Origin: SELP01 sp035969385
GTDB lineage: Bacteria; Pseudomonadota; Alphaproteobacteria; Rhodobacterales; Rhodobacteraceae
NCBI RefSeq assembly: GCF_035969385.1
Contig: NZ_JAYKKJ010000002.1
Span: forward strand, 1-64,000
Direction: 5' to 3'
DNA: 64,000 nucleotides
Below the pieces are notes generated by a model. The model did not search any database and was not told the DNA's origin. It saw nothing but the letters and a program-made list of their open reading frames with translations. Made by a program: the position numbers and the translations under genes. Below, one piece after another: positions 8,020 through 16,195 of this stretch. The first letter of the stretch is position 1. Each line of letters starts with the position of its first letter.

Positions 8020-8801
8020 TTGTAGCCTTCCTCGCCGTCCTGATGCAGACGGGGGCCGCGCTCTTCGATCTTTTCGGGGGCCACATCCACCGGAACGTTG
8101 GGGGCGTCGGTCGGATTCACGATTCGCGCGGCGGGGTTGTGGGCCCACTTCACCGCGTTGCGCAGCACCTGCTGCACGTTCGCATCGTGATAGGTCGGAT
8201 AGGTTTCGTGGCCCGGCCGGAAGTAGAACACATTGCCCGCACCCCGCTTGTAGGTCACGCCGGAACGGAACACTTCACCGCCCTGGAACCAGCTGACAAA
8301 CACGGTTTCCATCGGCTCGGGAATGCCGAAGGGCTCGCCGTACATCTCTTCGTTTTCCAACTCAAAATGGTCCGGCAGGCCCGCCGCGATGGGGTGATTG
8401 CGCGAGGTCAGCCAAAGCCGTTCCCGCTCGCCCGCTTCGCGCCAGGTCAGGTTGCAGGGCGTGCCCATCAACCGCTTGAAGATTTTCGCGAAATGGCCCG
8501 AGTGCAGAACGATCAGCCCCATCCCCGACCACACATGTTCGGCAACACGTTCAACAACCTCGTCCGAGACGTCGCCGTGGGCCGCATGGCCCCACCACAG
8601 CAGGACGTCGGTTTCGGCCAGGCGGGATTCGGGCAGGCCGTGTTCAACCTCCTGAAGGGTTGCGGTCGTGGCGTTGATTTGCGGGTCGCTGTTCAACGCG
8701 GCGGCAATGCACCCGTGCATTCCATCGGGATAGATATCAGCGACGATCTTGTTGGTCTGTTCGTGAACGTTTTCACCCCAGACGACGGCGCGAATGGTCA
8801 T
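8016..8801 (-). CDS. thuA: ThuA domain protein (trehalose utilisation family)
   Basis: ThuA-family proteins have a class I glutamine-amidotransferase-like fold and take part in disaccharide use in rhizobia. The sequence shows the family opening MTIRAVVWGENVHEQTN, then DVLLWWGHAAHGDVSDEVVE, GLIVLHSGHFAKIFKRLMG and YKRGAGNVFYFRPGHETYPTYHD. Length (261) is normal. A GGAG ribosome-binding site precedes the ATG. It is the first gene of a two-gene operon with the Gfo/Idh/MocA dehydrogenase (4-base overlap). A 12-base perfect palindrome 22 bases upstream suggests control by a LacI-type repressor. The exact reaction is not established. Confidence 0.88.
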   Translation of the reverse strand: MTIRAVVWGENVHEQTNKIVADIYPDGMHGCIAAALNSDPQINATTATLQEVEHGLPESRLAETDVLLWWGHAAHGDVSDEVVERVAEHVWSGMGLIVLHSGHFAKIFKRLMGTPCNLTWREAGERERLWLTSRNHPIAAGLPDHFELENEEMYGEPFGIPEPMETVFVSWFQGGEVFRSGVTYKRGAGNVFYFRPGHETYPTYHDANVQQVLRNAVKWAHNPAARIVNPTDAPNVPVDVAPEKIEERGPRLHQDGEEGYK

Positions 8802-8823
8802 TTGAGTCTCCGTATAGGCTTGT

Positions 8824-8835
8824 CAAAGCGCTTTG
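8824..8835. promoter_or_regulatory. LacI-type palindromic operator before thuA
   Basis: CAAAGCGCTTTG is a perfect 12-base palindrome with the central CG typical of operators for LacI-family sugar regulators. It lies 22 bases upstream of the thuA start, in the gap after the hydantoinase-type gene. No LacI gene is in the window, so this is a motif-based call. Confidence 0.4.
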
Positions 8836-8887
8836 GCTTGCCCCACCGTTAGCGGAAACAGCCAGACCGGTCCAGTGGCTTATTGGA

Positions 8888-10891
8888 TCAGTCTGCGGCG
8901 ATACGCGGGCGCCCTTGGGCAATCACCCGCAGGTGCGCCTCGATAAACATCAGTTGCCCTTCGATTTCGACTTCCTTGACGTCCTGTTCAACGGACAGAC
9001 GCACCTCCTCGACACCAGAGGCCGTCGCACGCTGCCGAGCCTCATGACTCAGAGCCTCGCGCAGGGCGGCAATCGCGCTGGCCTGATCCGGGTATTGTTT
9101 GGGGCCATCGGCCAGATGCACCACGAACATGCCTGGCCCCGGAGAGGAAACCGACCCGCTCACCTGCATGGAGACCTGCCCGACGACCGCGCCGATCGCA
9201 TTTGCCACATCCGCGTGGTCCGGCAACAGCATACGGGTGCCCAGCCTTTCACCGACGGGCCCATAGTAGGACCCGGCCGATGCCCCAAGCCCGATCACCG
9301 GAACACCCAACGACATGGACAGGTTCAGAACGCCCCGGTGGCCGTCCAACCCCGCGCGGGTCAGAGAATGCACGGCGAGGCGGGCGGGATCTTCCCACTC
9401 GCCTCCGTCTTCTGCAAATGCCGCCTCAAGAAGGCACTCGGCGGTCTGGGCGCGCAACTGCGCCACGATCCGTTTCGCGACGGTCTCGGCATCCGGGGCG
9501 ATCCGGTCACCGTTGCCCATGCGTCGACGGGCGAATAGGGTCAGCGCCTTCTCGGCGGCGTCGCCGTCCCAGTCGCTAACCATGCCCAAGACATGGCTCG
9601 CATCCGACGGGGTGACACCGGCAACCATCACCTGCCCGCGCGACACCATGCGGCCCAGCGCCGGACCTTCCAGCCGGGATTGCACTGCCTCGCCCATCCG
9701 CAGGGGACCGTTCTGCAGCCGTTGGGCCACGGCAGTTTCGCGAGCGTCCAGCCCCTCGGGCATTTCCGCCCAGAGGGGCACAGCAAACCGCGCCCCGTCG
9801 TCGGCGGGCAGGTCGGTGGACAGGGCCCGGTCCAGCGCCTTGTGAACAAGGTCCGGATAATCCCGTGCCAAAAGCGACACAGGCATCAACCGGCGCGGAC
9901 CCAGCCGCAGCCCCCCGGCAAGCCCTTCGTTCAGATGCACCTCGGAATCGCCGCCAAGGCCCCATGTGCGCATAGCGACAGCCTCGACCATGGTGCGGAA
10001 CTGGCCAACGCGGGCACCCTGCGGGTCGATCTTGGGGCGACCATCGCGCAGCAGGCAAACATCGGTCGTGGTCCCGCCGATGTCGCTGACCAGCGCATCG
10101 GTTTCCCCGGTCAGCCAACTGGCGCCCGCTATACTGGCCGCCGGGCCCGAAAGGATCGTCTCGATGGGTTTTTCCCGCGCCAAATCGGCACTGACCAGGG
10201 CACCGTCACCGCGCACCACCATCAGACGGGCATCGACCCCGATCTTGGCCAGATGGGCCTCGCAGGCCGCGATAAGGCGAGCAATAAGGCCGATCAGGCG
10301 GGCATTCAGAACCGCCGTCAGCGCCCGCTTCGGCCCGCCAAGTGCCGAAGAAAGCTCGTGCGAACAGGTGACCGGTCGGCCGGTCATGTCCCGAATGATA
10401 TCGCGTGCGGCAACCTCGTGGGCCGGGTTACGGGTGGCAAAGCTGGATGCGACCGCAAAGCCGGTGATCCCCGCCGGAAGATCGCTCAGGGCGCGGCGAA
10501 GCGCATCGGCATCGAACGCCTTTGCCTCAGCCCCGGAATGGGTGTGCCCGCCGGACACATAGACAACAGGGTCACCCGCCAGCGCATCGGAAAGGCCCGC
10601 CCGGCCAAGCTCTGCCTCGTCAAACCCGATAAAGATCAGGGCAACCCGACCGCCCTGCCCTTCGACCAGCGCGTTGGTGGCCAGCGTCGTCGACAGGGAC
10701 ACCATTGCGATATCATCGACAGACACACCGGATCTTTCGATCGCGGCATCAATCGCGCGGCCAACCCCCAACGACAGGTCCGGCCGGGTCGTCAGCGATT
10801 TGGCGCTAGCGACCACCCGATCGGTCTGGTCATCCAGAACGACCGCGTCCGTATAGGTTCCGCCCGTGTCGACACCCAGCAAATAGGCCAT
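8888..10891 (-). CDS. hyuA: Hydantoinase/oxoprolinase family protein, subunit A (HyuA-type)
   Basis: This family hydrolyses cyclic amides such as hydantoins or 5-oxoproline with ATP, usually as an A/B complex. The N-terminal ASKHA-type nucleotide-binding motif LLGVDTGGTYTDAVVLDD and the second phosphate motif DALVSDIGGTTTDVCLLRDG (about residue 270) are intact, and LSTTLATNALVEGQGG is the usual N-terminal domain motif. The 667 residues fit the A subunit. No hyuB gene follows, which is unusual for N-methylhydantoinase but acceptable for stand-alone relatives. It stands alone between the thuA operon and a terminator of the pyrimidine transport operon. A role in cyclic ureide use beside the pyrimidine genes is plausible but unproven. 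Confidence 0.82.
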   Translation of the reverse strand: MAYLLGVDTGGTYTDAVVLDDQTDRVVASAKSLTTRPDLSLGVGRAIDAAIERSGVSVDDIAMVSLSTTLATNALVEGQGGRVALIFIGFDEAELGRAGLSDALAGDPVVYVSGGHTHSGAEAKAFDADALRRALSDLPAGITGFAVASSFATRNPAHEVAARDIIRDMTGRPVTCSHELSSALGGPKRALTAVLNARLIGLIARLIAACEAHLAKIGVDARLMVVRGDGALVSADLAREKPIETILSGPAASIAGASWLTGETDALVSDIGGTTTDVCLLRDGRPKIDPQGARVGQFRTMVEAVAMRTWGLGGDSEVHLNEGLAGGLRLGPRRLMPVSLLARDYPDLVHKALDRALSTDLPADDGARFAVPLWAEMPEGLDARETAVAQRLQNGPLRMGEAVQSRLEGPALGRMVSRGQVMVAGVTPSDASHVLGMVSDWDGDAAEKALTLFARRRMGNGDRIAPDAETVAKRIVAQLRAQTAECLLEAAFAEDGGEWEDPARLAVHSLTRAGLDGHRGVLNLSMSLGVPVIGLGASAGSYYGPVGERLGTRMLLPDHADVANAIGAVVGQVSMQVSGSVSSPGPGMFVVHLADGPKQYPDQASAIAALREALSHEARQRATASGVEEVRLSVEQDVKEVEIEGQLMFIEAHLRVIAQGRPRIAAD

Positions 10892-10990
10892 GTACCTGAT
10901 CCAGTTCGTTGCAGCTTGCCTGACTTAGCGGATGAACGCCTTCCGGCAACGGCGAAAAGCGGCGAAGATCGGCGAATTTGGAATAATCCT

Positions 10991-11029
10991 ACGAAAAAAG
11001 GGCGCCCCTGATCATATCGGGGCGCCCTT
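10991..11029 (-). terminator. Rho-independent terminator of the pyrimidine operon
   Basis: An 11-bp perfect stem, AAGGGCGCCCC (10998-11008) with GGGGCGCCCTT (11019-11029), and a 10-base loop lie directly after the stop of the substrate-binding protein gene. On the minus strand the stem is followed by TTTTTTCG, a textbook terminator. Confidence 0.85.
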
Positions 11030-11050
11030 CCACTTCACTATGCGGTCGAC

Positions 11051-12037
11051 CTATTGCAGCGCAGCGTCGCTGATGACGTGGGTCCACGCGCCTTCCGGCT
11101 CTGCGGTGATGACCGGGTCGGATCCCCCTGCGAGAAGGGTCGCAACCGTCCGCTCGTAATCGGCCGGATCAAGCGCCCCGTTCGAACCCGCGGTCAACTT
11201 GGCAACCTCGCCCATCATCCGAATCTGATGGCCCTCGGTCTGTGCGCCCGTCTCGTCATAGTCGAGAACGATCATCGCCGCCTCTTCGGGATTTTCCTCG
11301 GCCCACTTCCAGCCACGCATGGAGGCGCGGACAAAACGGGTCATCCGGTCGACAAAGGCCGGATCGTCAAGGTTCTCTTCCAAGACATACAGCCCGTCTT
11401 CCAGCGTCGCGACGCCCTGATCCTCATATTTGAAGGTGATCAGTTCCTCGGGTGCTACGCCCGCATCAATGACCTGCCAATATTCGTTGTAGGTCATGGT
11501 CGAGATGCAGTCGGCCTGCCGTTGAAGCAGCGGATCGACGTTGAAGCCCTGCTTGAGCACTTCAACGCCGTTCTCGTCCGCGCCATCGGTTTCGATACCC
11601 AATTGCGCCATCCAGCTCATGAAGGGGAATTCGTTGCCGAAGAACCAGACACCCAGCGTCCGGTTGACGAGGCTGTCCGGCCCGTCGATCCCCACGTCGC
11701 CCCAGCAGGTCAGCATCATGCCGGAGGACTTGAACGGCTGGGCGATATTGACCAGCGGCAGGCCCTTTTCGCGCGCGGCCAATGCGGCGGGCATCCATTC
11801 GACGGTCACATCCGCCCCGCCACCGGCGATCACCTGCGTCGGCGCAATGTCGGGCCCGCCGGGCAGGATCGTTACATTCAGGTCTTCCTCGTCGTAGAAG
11901 CCCTGATCAAGGGCAACGTAGTAGCCCGCGAACTGGGCCTGCGTGACCCATTTCAATTGCAGCGTCACGTCATCCGCCGCGAATGCGGGGGCGGCAAAGC
12001 CCATCGCTGCGGTTGCTGCGATCATCGTCTTCTTCAT
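11051..12037 (-). CDS. ABC transporter substrate-binding protein, NMT1/THI5-like
   Basis: Periplasmic binding protein of an importer. Residues 1-20 form a signal peptide (MKKTMIAATAAMGFAAPAFA-A). The mature protein shows NMT1/THI5-family features: VTLQLKWVTQAQFAGYYVAL, QGFYDEEDLNVTILPGGPDI, and the pocket region with MTYNEYWQVIDAGV. Family members bind pyrimidine-like ligands such as hydroxymethylpyrimidine. Here it is the last gene of the operon with two permeases, an ATPase, dihydropyrimidinase and ureidopropionase, so uptake of a pyrimidine base or its reduced derivative is likely. An AAGGAGGT ribosome-binding site sits between two 5-base inverted arms (CTGAC/GTCAG), which could modulate translation. 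Confidence 0.87.
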   Translation of the reverse strand: MKKTMIAATAAMGFAAPAFAADDVTLQLKWVTQAQFAGYYVALDQGFYDEEDLNVTILPGGPDIAPTQVIAGGGADVTVEWMPAALAAREKGLPLVNIAQPFKSSGMMLTCWGDVGIDGPDSLVNRTLGVWFFGNEFPFMSWMAQLGIETDGADENGVEVLKQGFNVDPLLQRQADCISTMTYNEYWQVIDAGVAPEELITFKYEDQGVATLEDGLYVLEENLDDPAFVDRMTRFVRASMRGWKWAEENPEEAAMIVLDYDETGAQTEGHQIRMMGEVAKLTAGSNGALDPADYERTVATLLAGGSDPVITAEPEGAWTHVISDAALQ

Positions 12038-12093
12038 TGTCTGACCTCCTTGTCAGGTTGGTTTTGTTGCCCGGCCTCGAGGGTCGGTTGTTG

Positions 12094-12939
12094 TTATTTT
12101 CTTTGGCTGGGGTGCCAGAAAGTCACCCCCTTTTCGATCAGGGCCACGGTGCCATAGAACAGGCTTCCCGCCAGCGCCGCGACAACGATTTCCGCCCAGA
12201 CCATATCAAGCGCAAGTTGGCCGACCGATGTCGAAATGCGAAAACCCATCCCTCGGGTCGGCGAGCCGAAGAATTCGGCGACGATTGCGCCGATCAGGGC
12301 CAAGGTTGTCGCAATTTTCAGCCCGTTGAAGATGAACGGCATCGCCGCGGGCAGCCGCAACTTGATCAGCGTTTGCAGATAGCTTGCCCCATAGGTCCGC
12401 ATCAGATCTCGCTGCATGGTGGTTGTGTCGCGCAGTCCGGACACGGTGTTCACCAACATCGGGAAGAATACCATCACGACCACGACCGCCGCTTTCGACT
12501 GCCAGTCGAACCCGAACCACATCACGAGGATCGGGGCAGTCCCGACGATTGGCAATGCAGCCATGAAATTCCCGACGGGCAGCAGGCCCTGACGCAGAAA
12601 ATCGTAACGATCGACAACGATTGCCGTCAGAAAGGCCGCCCCGCAGCCAATGACATATCCGGCCAACGCGCCCTTCAGGAATGTCTGCGCAAAATCCTCC
12701 CACAGGATCGGCAGGCTGGTTCCAAACGTCGCAAGGATGGCACTTGGCGGGGGCAGGATTACTGCCGGCACCGCAAGGCCGCGCACAACCAGTTCCCAGA
12801 TCGCCAGAACCGTCAAGCCAAAGACAACCGGCACGACCAATCCGGTCCAGCGGGCATTTGCCAGCGGTCCGTTCGACAGCCAACTGTTGAAGGCCCAAGC
12901 GGCAATCCAGACGACCAGTGCAAGACCGACAAGCGTCAT
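12094..12939 (-). CDS. ABC transporter permease (pyrimidine-type importer)
   Basis: Inner-membrane subunit of the NMT1-type importer, 281 residues. Several membrane helices are visible (e.g. TLVGLALVVWIAAWAF at the start and WTGLVVPVVFGLTVLAIWELVV). The EAA loop that contacts the ATPase (DLMRTYGASYLQTLIKLRLPAAMPFIFNG) matches the BPD_transp_1 family. The start codon overlaps the end of the upstream permease gene by 4 bases, so the two permeases are translationally coupled and likely form a heterodimer. The ABC and binding-protein genes flank the pair. Confidence 0.87.
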   Translation of the reverse strand: MTLVGLALVVWIAAWAFNSWLSNGPLANARWTGLVVPVVFGLTVLAIWELVVRGLAVPAVILPPPSAILATFGTSLPILWEDFAQTFLKGALAGYVIGCGAAFLTAIVVDRYDFLRQGLLPVGNFMAALPIVGTAPILVMWFGFDWQSKAAVVVVMVFFPMLVNTVSGLRDTTTMQRDLMRTYGASYLQTLIKLRLPAAMPFIFNGLKIATTLALIGAIVAEFFGSPTRGMGFRISTSVGQLALDMVWAEIVVAALAGSLFYGTVALIEKGVTFWHPSQRK

Positions 12940-13892
12940 GGTTGCACCCCCATTCGGCGCAGAGTCCGGGCCTCGATCCAGCCAATCAGCCAGACCATCA
13001 TCGCCGCCAGACCCGCCGCCACGAAGAGTGCCGCCCAGATTTGCTCGGTTTGGCCATAGTAGGACCCGCCCAGCATCCGCGCGCCCAGCCCGCCCCGCTG
13101 CACCGGCAATTCGCCCACGATGGCGCCGACCAGACTGGCCGCGATCCCGATCTTGAGGGACGTGAATAGATAGGGCACCGACGATGGGAGGCGCAGCTTC
13201 CAGAAGGTCTGGGACTTGCTGGCGTGATAGGTGTGCAGAAGGTCAAGCTGCATCGCGTCGGGACTGCGCAACCCTTTCACCATTCCCACAACGACGGGAA
13301 AGAAGCTGAGGTAGGCGCTGATGATCGCCTTGGGCAACAGCCCATTGATCCCGATGGAGTAGAGAACGACGATGATCATCGGTGCCAGCGCGACAATCGG
13401 AACCGTCTGACTGACGATCGCCCAAGGCATGACGCTGCGATCCATCGTGCGGCTGTGCACGATGCCCACCGCCAGCAAAACGCCCAACGCCGACCCGATC
13501 AGAAAGCCGACGAAGGTCGCGCCTAGGGTGACACCTCCGTGGTAGATCAGCGACCGGTTCGAAAAGCTGCCAGAGTTTACAATCCCGCGACGGCCGTAGA
13601 CCTCTTCCTTCCATGTGCTGGCCCAAAGCTCTGCCGCGATCTGGTGTGGGGATGGAAGACGAGCCCGCTCGGTCGACCAACTTGCGCCCAGATGTTCGGT
13701 GTTCGAGAAAACCAGACCGATCCGGCTCAGATCGCGTCGGTTCGCGGCCCCCTCAGGTTCGACCACCGCGCCCGCGCGTTCCGCATTCGTCAGAACTTCC
13801 TGAACGTTCATGGGAATACAGGCGACATACCAGACCGCAATGATCGCCGCGACAACCGTCAGGACAGGCAGGAAACGGTTCATCGTTTCCAC
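12936..13892 (-). CDS. ABC transporter permease (pyrimidine-type importer)
   Basis: Second permease of the importer, 318 residues. An N-terminal helix (FLPVLTVVAAIIAVWYVACI) is followed by a periplasmic segment of about 100 residues, longer than in its partner, and then a standard BPD_transp_1 core. The EAA loop is DLLHTYHASKSQTFWKLRLPSSVPYLFTS. The ATG at 13892 lies 27 bases after the ATPase stop. It pairs with the downstream permease by a 4-base overlap. Substrate assignment comes from the operon only. Confidence 0.87.
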   Translation of the reverse strand: METMNRFLPVLTVVAAIIAVWYVACIPMNVQEVLTNAERAGAVVEPEGAANRRDLSRIGLVFSNTEHLGASWSTERARLPSPHQIAAELWASTWKEEVYGRRGIVNSGSFSNRSLIYHGGVTLGATFVGFLIGSALGVLLAVGIVHSRTMDRSVMPWAIVSQTVPIVALAPMIIVVLYSIGINGLLPKAIISAYLSFFPVVVGMVKGLRSPDAMQLDLLHTYHASKSQTFWKLRLPSSVPYLFTSLKIGIAASLVGAIVGELPVQRGGLGARMLGGSYYGQTEQIWAALFVAAGLAAMMVWLIGWIEARTLRRMGVQP

Positions 13893-13919
13893 CCTTTTTG
13901 GCCTATATAGAGACTGTTT

Positions 13920-14693
13920 TCAGTCATCCACATGCCCCGCACGCAGCCCTTCCCGCACCCGGTGGGCGATGTCGATAAACTCCTTGCTGTCGCGGATATC
14001 CAGCGGTCGATCCTTTGGCAGGGTGCTTTCGATGACATCGGTGATCCGTCCCGGACGGGGCGACATGACGACGATCTTCGTCGACAGGTAAACCGCCTCG
14101 GGGATCGAATGGGTGACAAAGCCGATGGTCTTTTCGGTCCGCGCCCAAAGCTTCAGAAGTTCCTCGTTCAGCTTGTCGCGCACGATTTCATCCAATGCCC
14201 CAAAGGGTTCGTCCATCAGCAGGATATCGGCGTCAAAGGCCAGCGCCCGGGCGATGGACGCGCGCTGCTGCATCCCGCCGGACAGTTGCCAAGGAAATTT
14301 CTTCTCGAACCCGGCAAGATCAACAAGGTCCAGGGTCTTTCGAACCCGGTCTGCCTGATCCGCCTTGGAAAACCCCATGATCTCAAGCGGAAGGCGGATG
14401 TTGCCGCCAATGGTCCGCCATGGATAAAGGCCCGCCGCCTGAAAGACATAGCCGTAGGCGCGTGCCCGGCGCGCCTCGTCCGGGGTCATCCCGTTGACCG
14501 ACAGCGACCCGCCGGTCGGCGTTTCCAGCCCGGCAATACACCGCAAGAACGTGGTCTTGCCGCATCCCGATGGCCCGATGAACGAGACGAAATCGCCTTT
14601 TTCGACACTAAGGTTCACATCCCGAAGGGCATGAACCGGGCCGTCGTTCGTCTGAAAGGTCAGATCCAGCCCAGAGGCTTCGATGACTGCCAA
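13920..14693 (-). CDS. ABC transporter ATP-binding protein (SsuB/ThiZ-type)
   Basis: ATPase that drives the importer. Walker A is GPSGCGKTTFLR (about residue 40), the signature motif is LSGGMQQRASIARAL, Walker B is ADILLMDEPFGALDEI, and the switch His lies in IGFVTHSIPEAVYLS. The 257 residues and close similarity to the nitrate/sulfonate/taurine/pyrimidine subfamily fit an NMT1-type binding protein. The stop of dihydropyrimidinase is 1 base upstream, so transport and catabolism are encoded on one transcript. Confidence 0.9.
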   Translation of the reverse strand: MAVIEASGLDLTFQTNDGPVHALRDVNLSVEKGDFVSFIGPSGCGKTTFLRCIAGLETPTGGSLSVNGMTPDEARRARAYGYVFQAAGLYPWRTIGGNIRLPLEIMGFSKADQADRVRKTLDLVDLAGFEKKFPWQLSGGMQQRASIARALAFDADILLMDEPFGALDEIVRDKLNEELLKLWARTEKTIGFVTHSIPEAVYLSTKIVVMSPRPGRITDVIESTLPKDRPLDIRDSKEFIDIAHRVREGLRAGHVDD

Positions 14694-14694
14694 G

Positions 14695-16149
14695 TTACAC
14701 CCCCGTCGCCGGAATGCCGGTCCGTTCGACCGGACGCGGGCTGGTCAGTTCTTTCCACTGGGACAGGGCCTTGTTCACCGCCGTGTTCGGTTCCCGCTTC
14801 ACGAATTCGCCATGGCCTTCCTTGGTCCGGATCTCTCCGTCATGAACGGCGACATGGCCCCGCGTCAGGGTAAAGCGCGGCAGCCCTTTCACATGCTGAC
14901 CTTCGAAGACGTTGTAGTCGATTGCCGACTGCTGGGTCTTGGCGGTGATGGTCTTTTCCTTCTCGGGATCCCAAACCACAAGGTCAGCATCCGCCCCGAC
15001 CAGAACCGCCCCCTTGCGAGGATAGCAGTTCAGGATCTTGGCGATATTGGTGGATGTCACGGCAACGAATTCATTCGGCGTCAGACGGCCCGTGTTCACC
15101 CCGTGAGTCCACAGCATCGGCATCCGGTCTTCCAGCCCGCCGGTACCATTCGGGATCTTGGTGAAATCGCCGACGCCAAAGCGTTTCTGATCCGTGGTAA
15201 AGGCGCAGTGGTCCGTCGCGACGACCGAAAGGCTGCCCGATTGCAGGCCGGCCCATAGGCTGTCCTGATGCTTCTTGTTGCGGAACGGCGGCGACATGAC
15301 CCGGCGCGCGGCATGGTCCCAATCGGGATTGAAGTACTCGCTTTCATCCAGCGTCAAATGCTGGATCAGCGGCTCGCCCCAAACCCGTTTGCCATTCTGC
15401 TTGGCCCTCCGGATGGCCTCATGCGCCTCTTCGCAGGAGGTGTGCACGACATAGAGAGGCACACCCGCCATATCGGCGATCATGATCGCACGGTTGGTGG
15501 CCTCGCCCTCGACCTGGCTGGGGCGGGAATAGGCGTGCGCCTCCGGCCCGGTATTGCCCTCGGCCAACAGCTTGGCGGACAGTTCCGCGACCACGTCGCC
15601 GTTTTCGGCATGGACCATGGCAATGGCCCCAAGTTCGGCCAGCCGTTTGAATGACGAATACATCTCGTCGTCATTCACCATCAGCGCGCCCTTGTAGGCC
15701 ATGAAATGCTTGAAGGTGTTGATCCCCTTGTCGCGGACCACGGTTTCCATCTCGTTGAAAACCTGCTCGCCCCACCAGGTCACGGCCATGTGGAAAGAGT
15801 AGTCGCAATTGGCGCGGGTCGATTTGTTGTCCCACATCTGGATCGCATCCAGCAGCCCCTGACCGGGCGACGGTAACGCGAAATCGACGACCATCGTAGT
15901 GCCACCGGACAGCGCCGCGCGGGTGCCGCTTTCGAAATCGTCAGTGGAATAGGTGCCCATGAACGGCATTTCCAGATGGGTATGCGGGTCGATCCCGCCT
16001 GGCATGACATAGCAGCCGGTGGCGTCCAGAACCTCGTCCCCCTTCAGCCCCTGACCGATTTCGATGATCGTGTCACCGTCGATCAGCACATCCGCCTTGT
16101 AGGTCAGATCAGCGGTTACAACGGTTCCGTTCTTGATGACTGTGGTCAT
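14695..16149 (-). CDS. hydA: Dihydropyrimidinase
   Basis: Zn-dependent amidohydrolase that opens 5,6-dihydrouracil or dihydrothymine to the N-carbamoyl-beta-amino acid, step two of the reductive pyrimidine pathway. The metal ligands are visible: GGIDPHTHLEMPF (HxH, about residue 58), the lysine to be carboxylated in KGINTFKHFMAYKG near 150, a His in VVHTSCEEAHEAI and the Asp in VVATDHCAF near 320. Length (484) is standard for D-hydantoinase/dihydropyrimidinase. It lies between ureidopropionase and the ABC importer genes in the same direction, with PreT-PreA nearby, which supports dihydropyrimidinase over a generic hydantoinase. Confidence 0.93.
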   Translation of the reverse strand: MTTVIKNGTVVTADLTYKADVLIDGDTIIEIGQGLKGDEVLDATGCYVMPGGIDPHTHLEMPFMGTYSTDDFESGTRAALSGGTTMVVDFALPSPGQGLLDAIQMWDNKSTRANCDYSFHMAVTWWGEQVFNEMETVVRDKGINTFKHFMAYKGALMVNDDEMYSSFKRLAELGAIAMVHAENGDVVAELSAKLLAEGNTGPEAHAYSRPSQVEGEATNRAIMIADMAGVPLYVVHTSCEEAHEAIRRAKQNGKRVWGEPLIQHLTLDESEYFNPDWDHAARRVMSPPFRNKKHQDSLWAGLQSGSLSVVATDHCAFTTDQKRFGVGDFTKIPNGTGGLEDRMPMLWTHGVNTGRLTPNEFVAVTSTNIAKILNCYPRKGAVLVGADADLVVWDPEKEKTITAKTQQSAIDYNVFEGQHVKGLPRFTLTRGHVAVHDGEIRTKEGHGEFVKREPNTAVNKALSQWKELTSPRPVERTGIPATGV

Positions 16150-16195
16150 GTGACTCTCCCTGTCATGCGTCTCTAATAAGGCTGAATTGGTCCAT

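Noticed and set aside
9593..11011. Long plus-strand open frame opposite the hyuA-type gene (472 residues)
   Set aside because: It is a shadow of the GC-rich hyuA reading frame: low-complexity Arg/Gly/Pro/His-rich composition, no domain motif, while the minus strand encodes intact ASKHA motifs.
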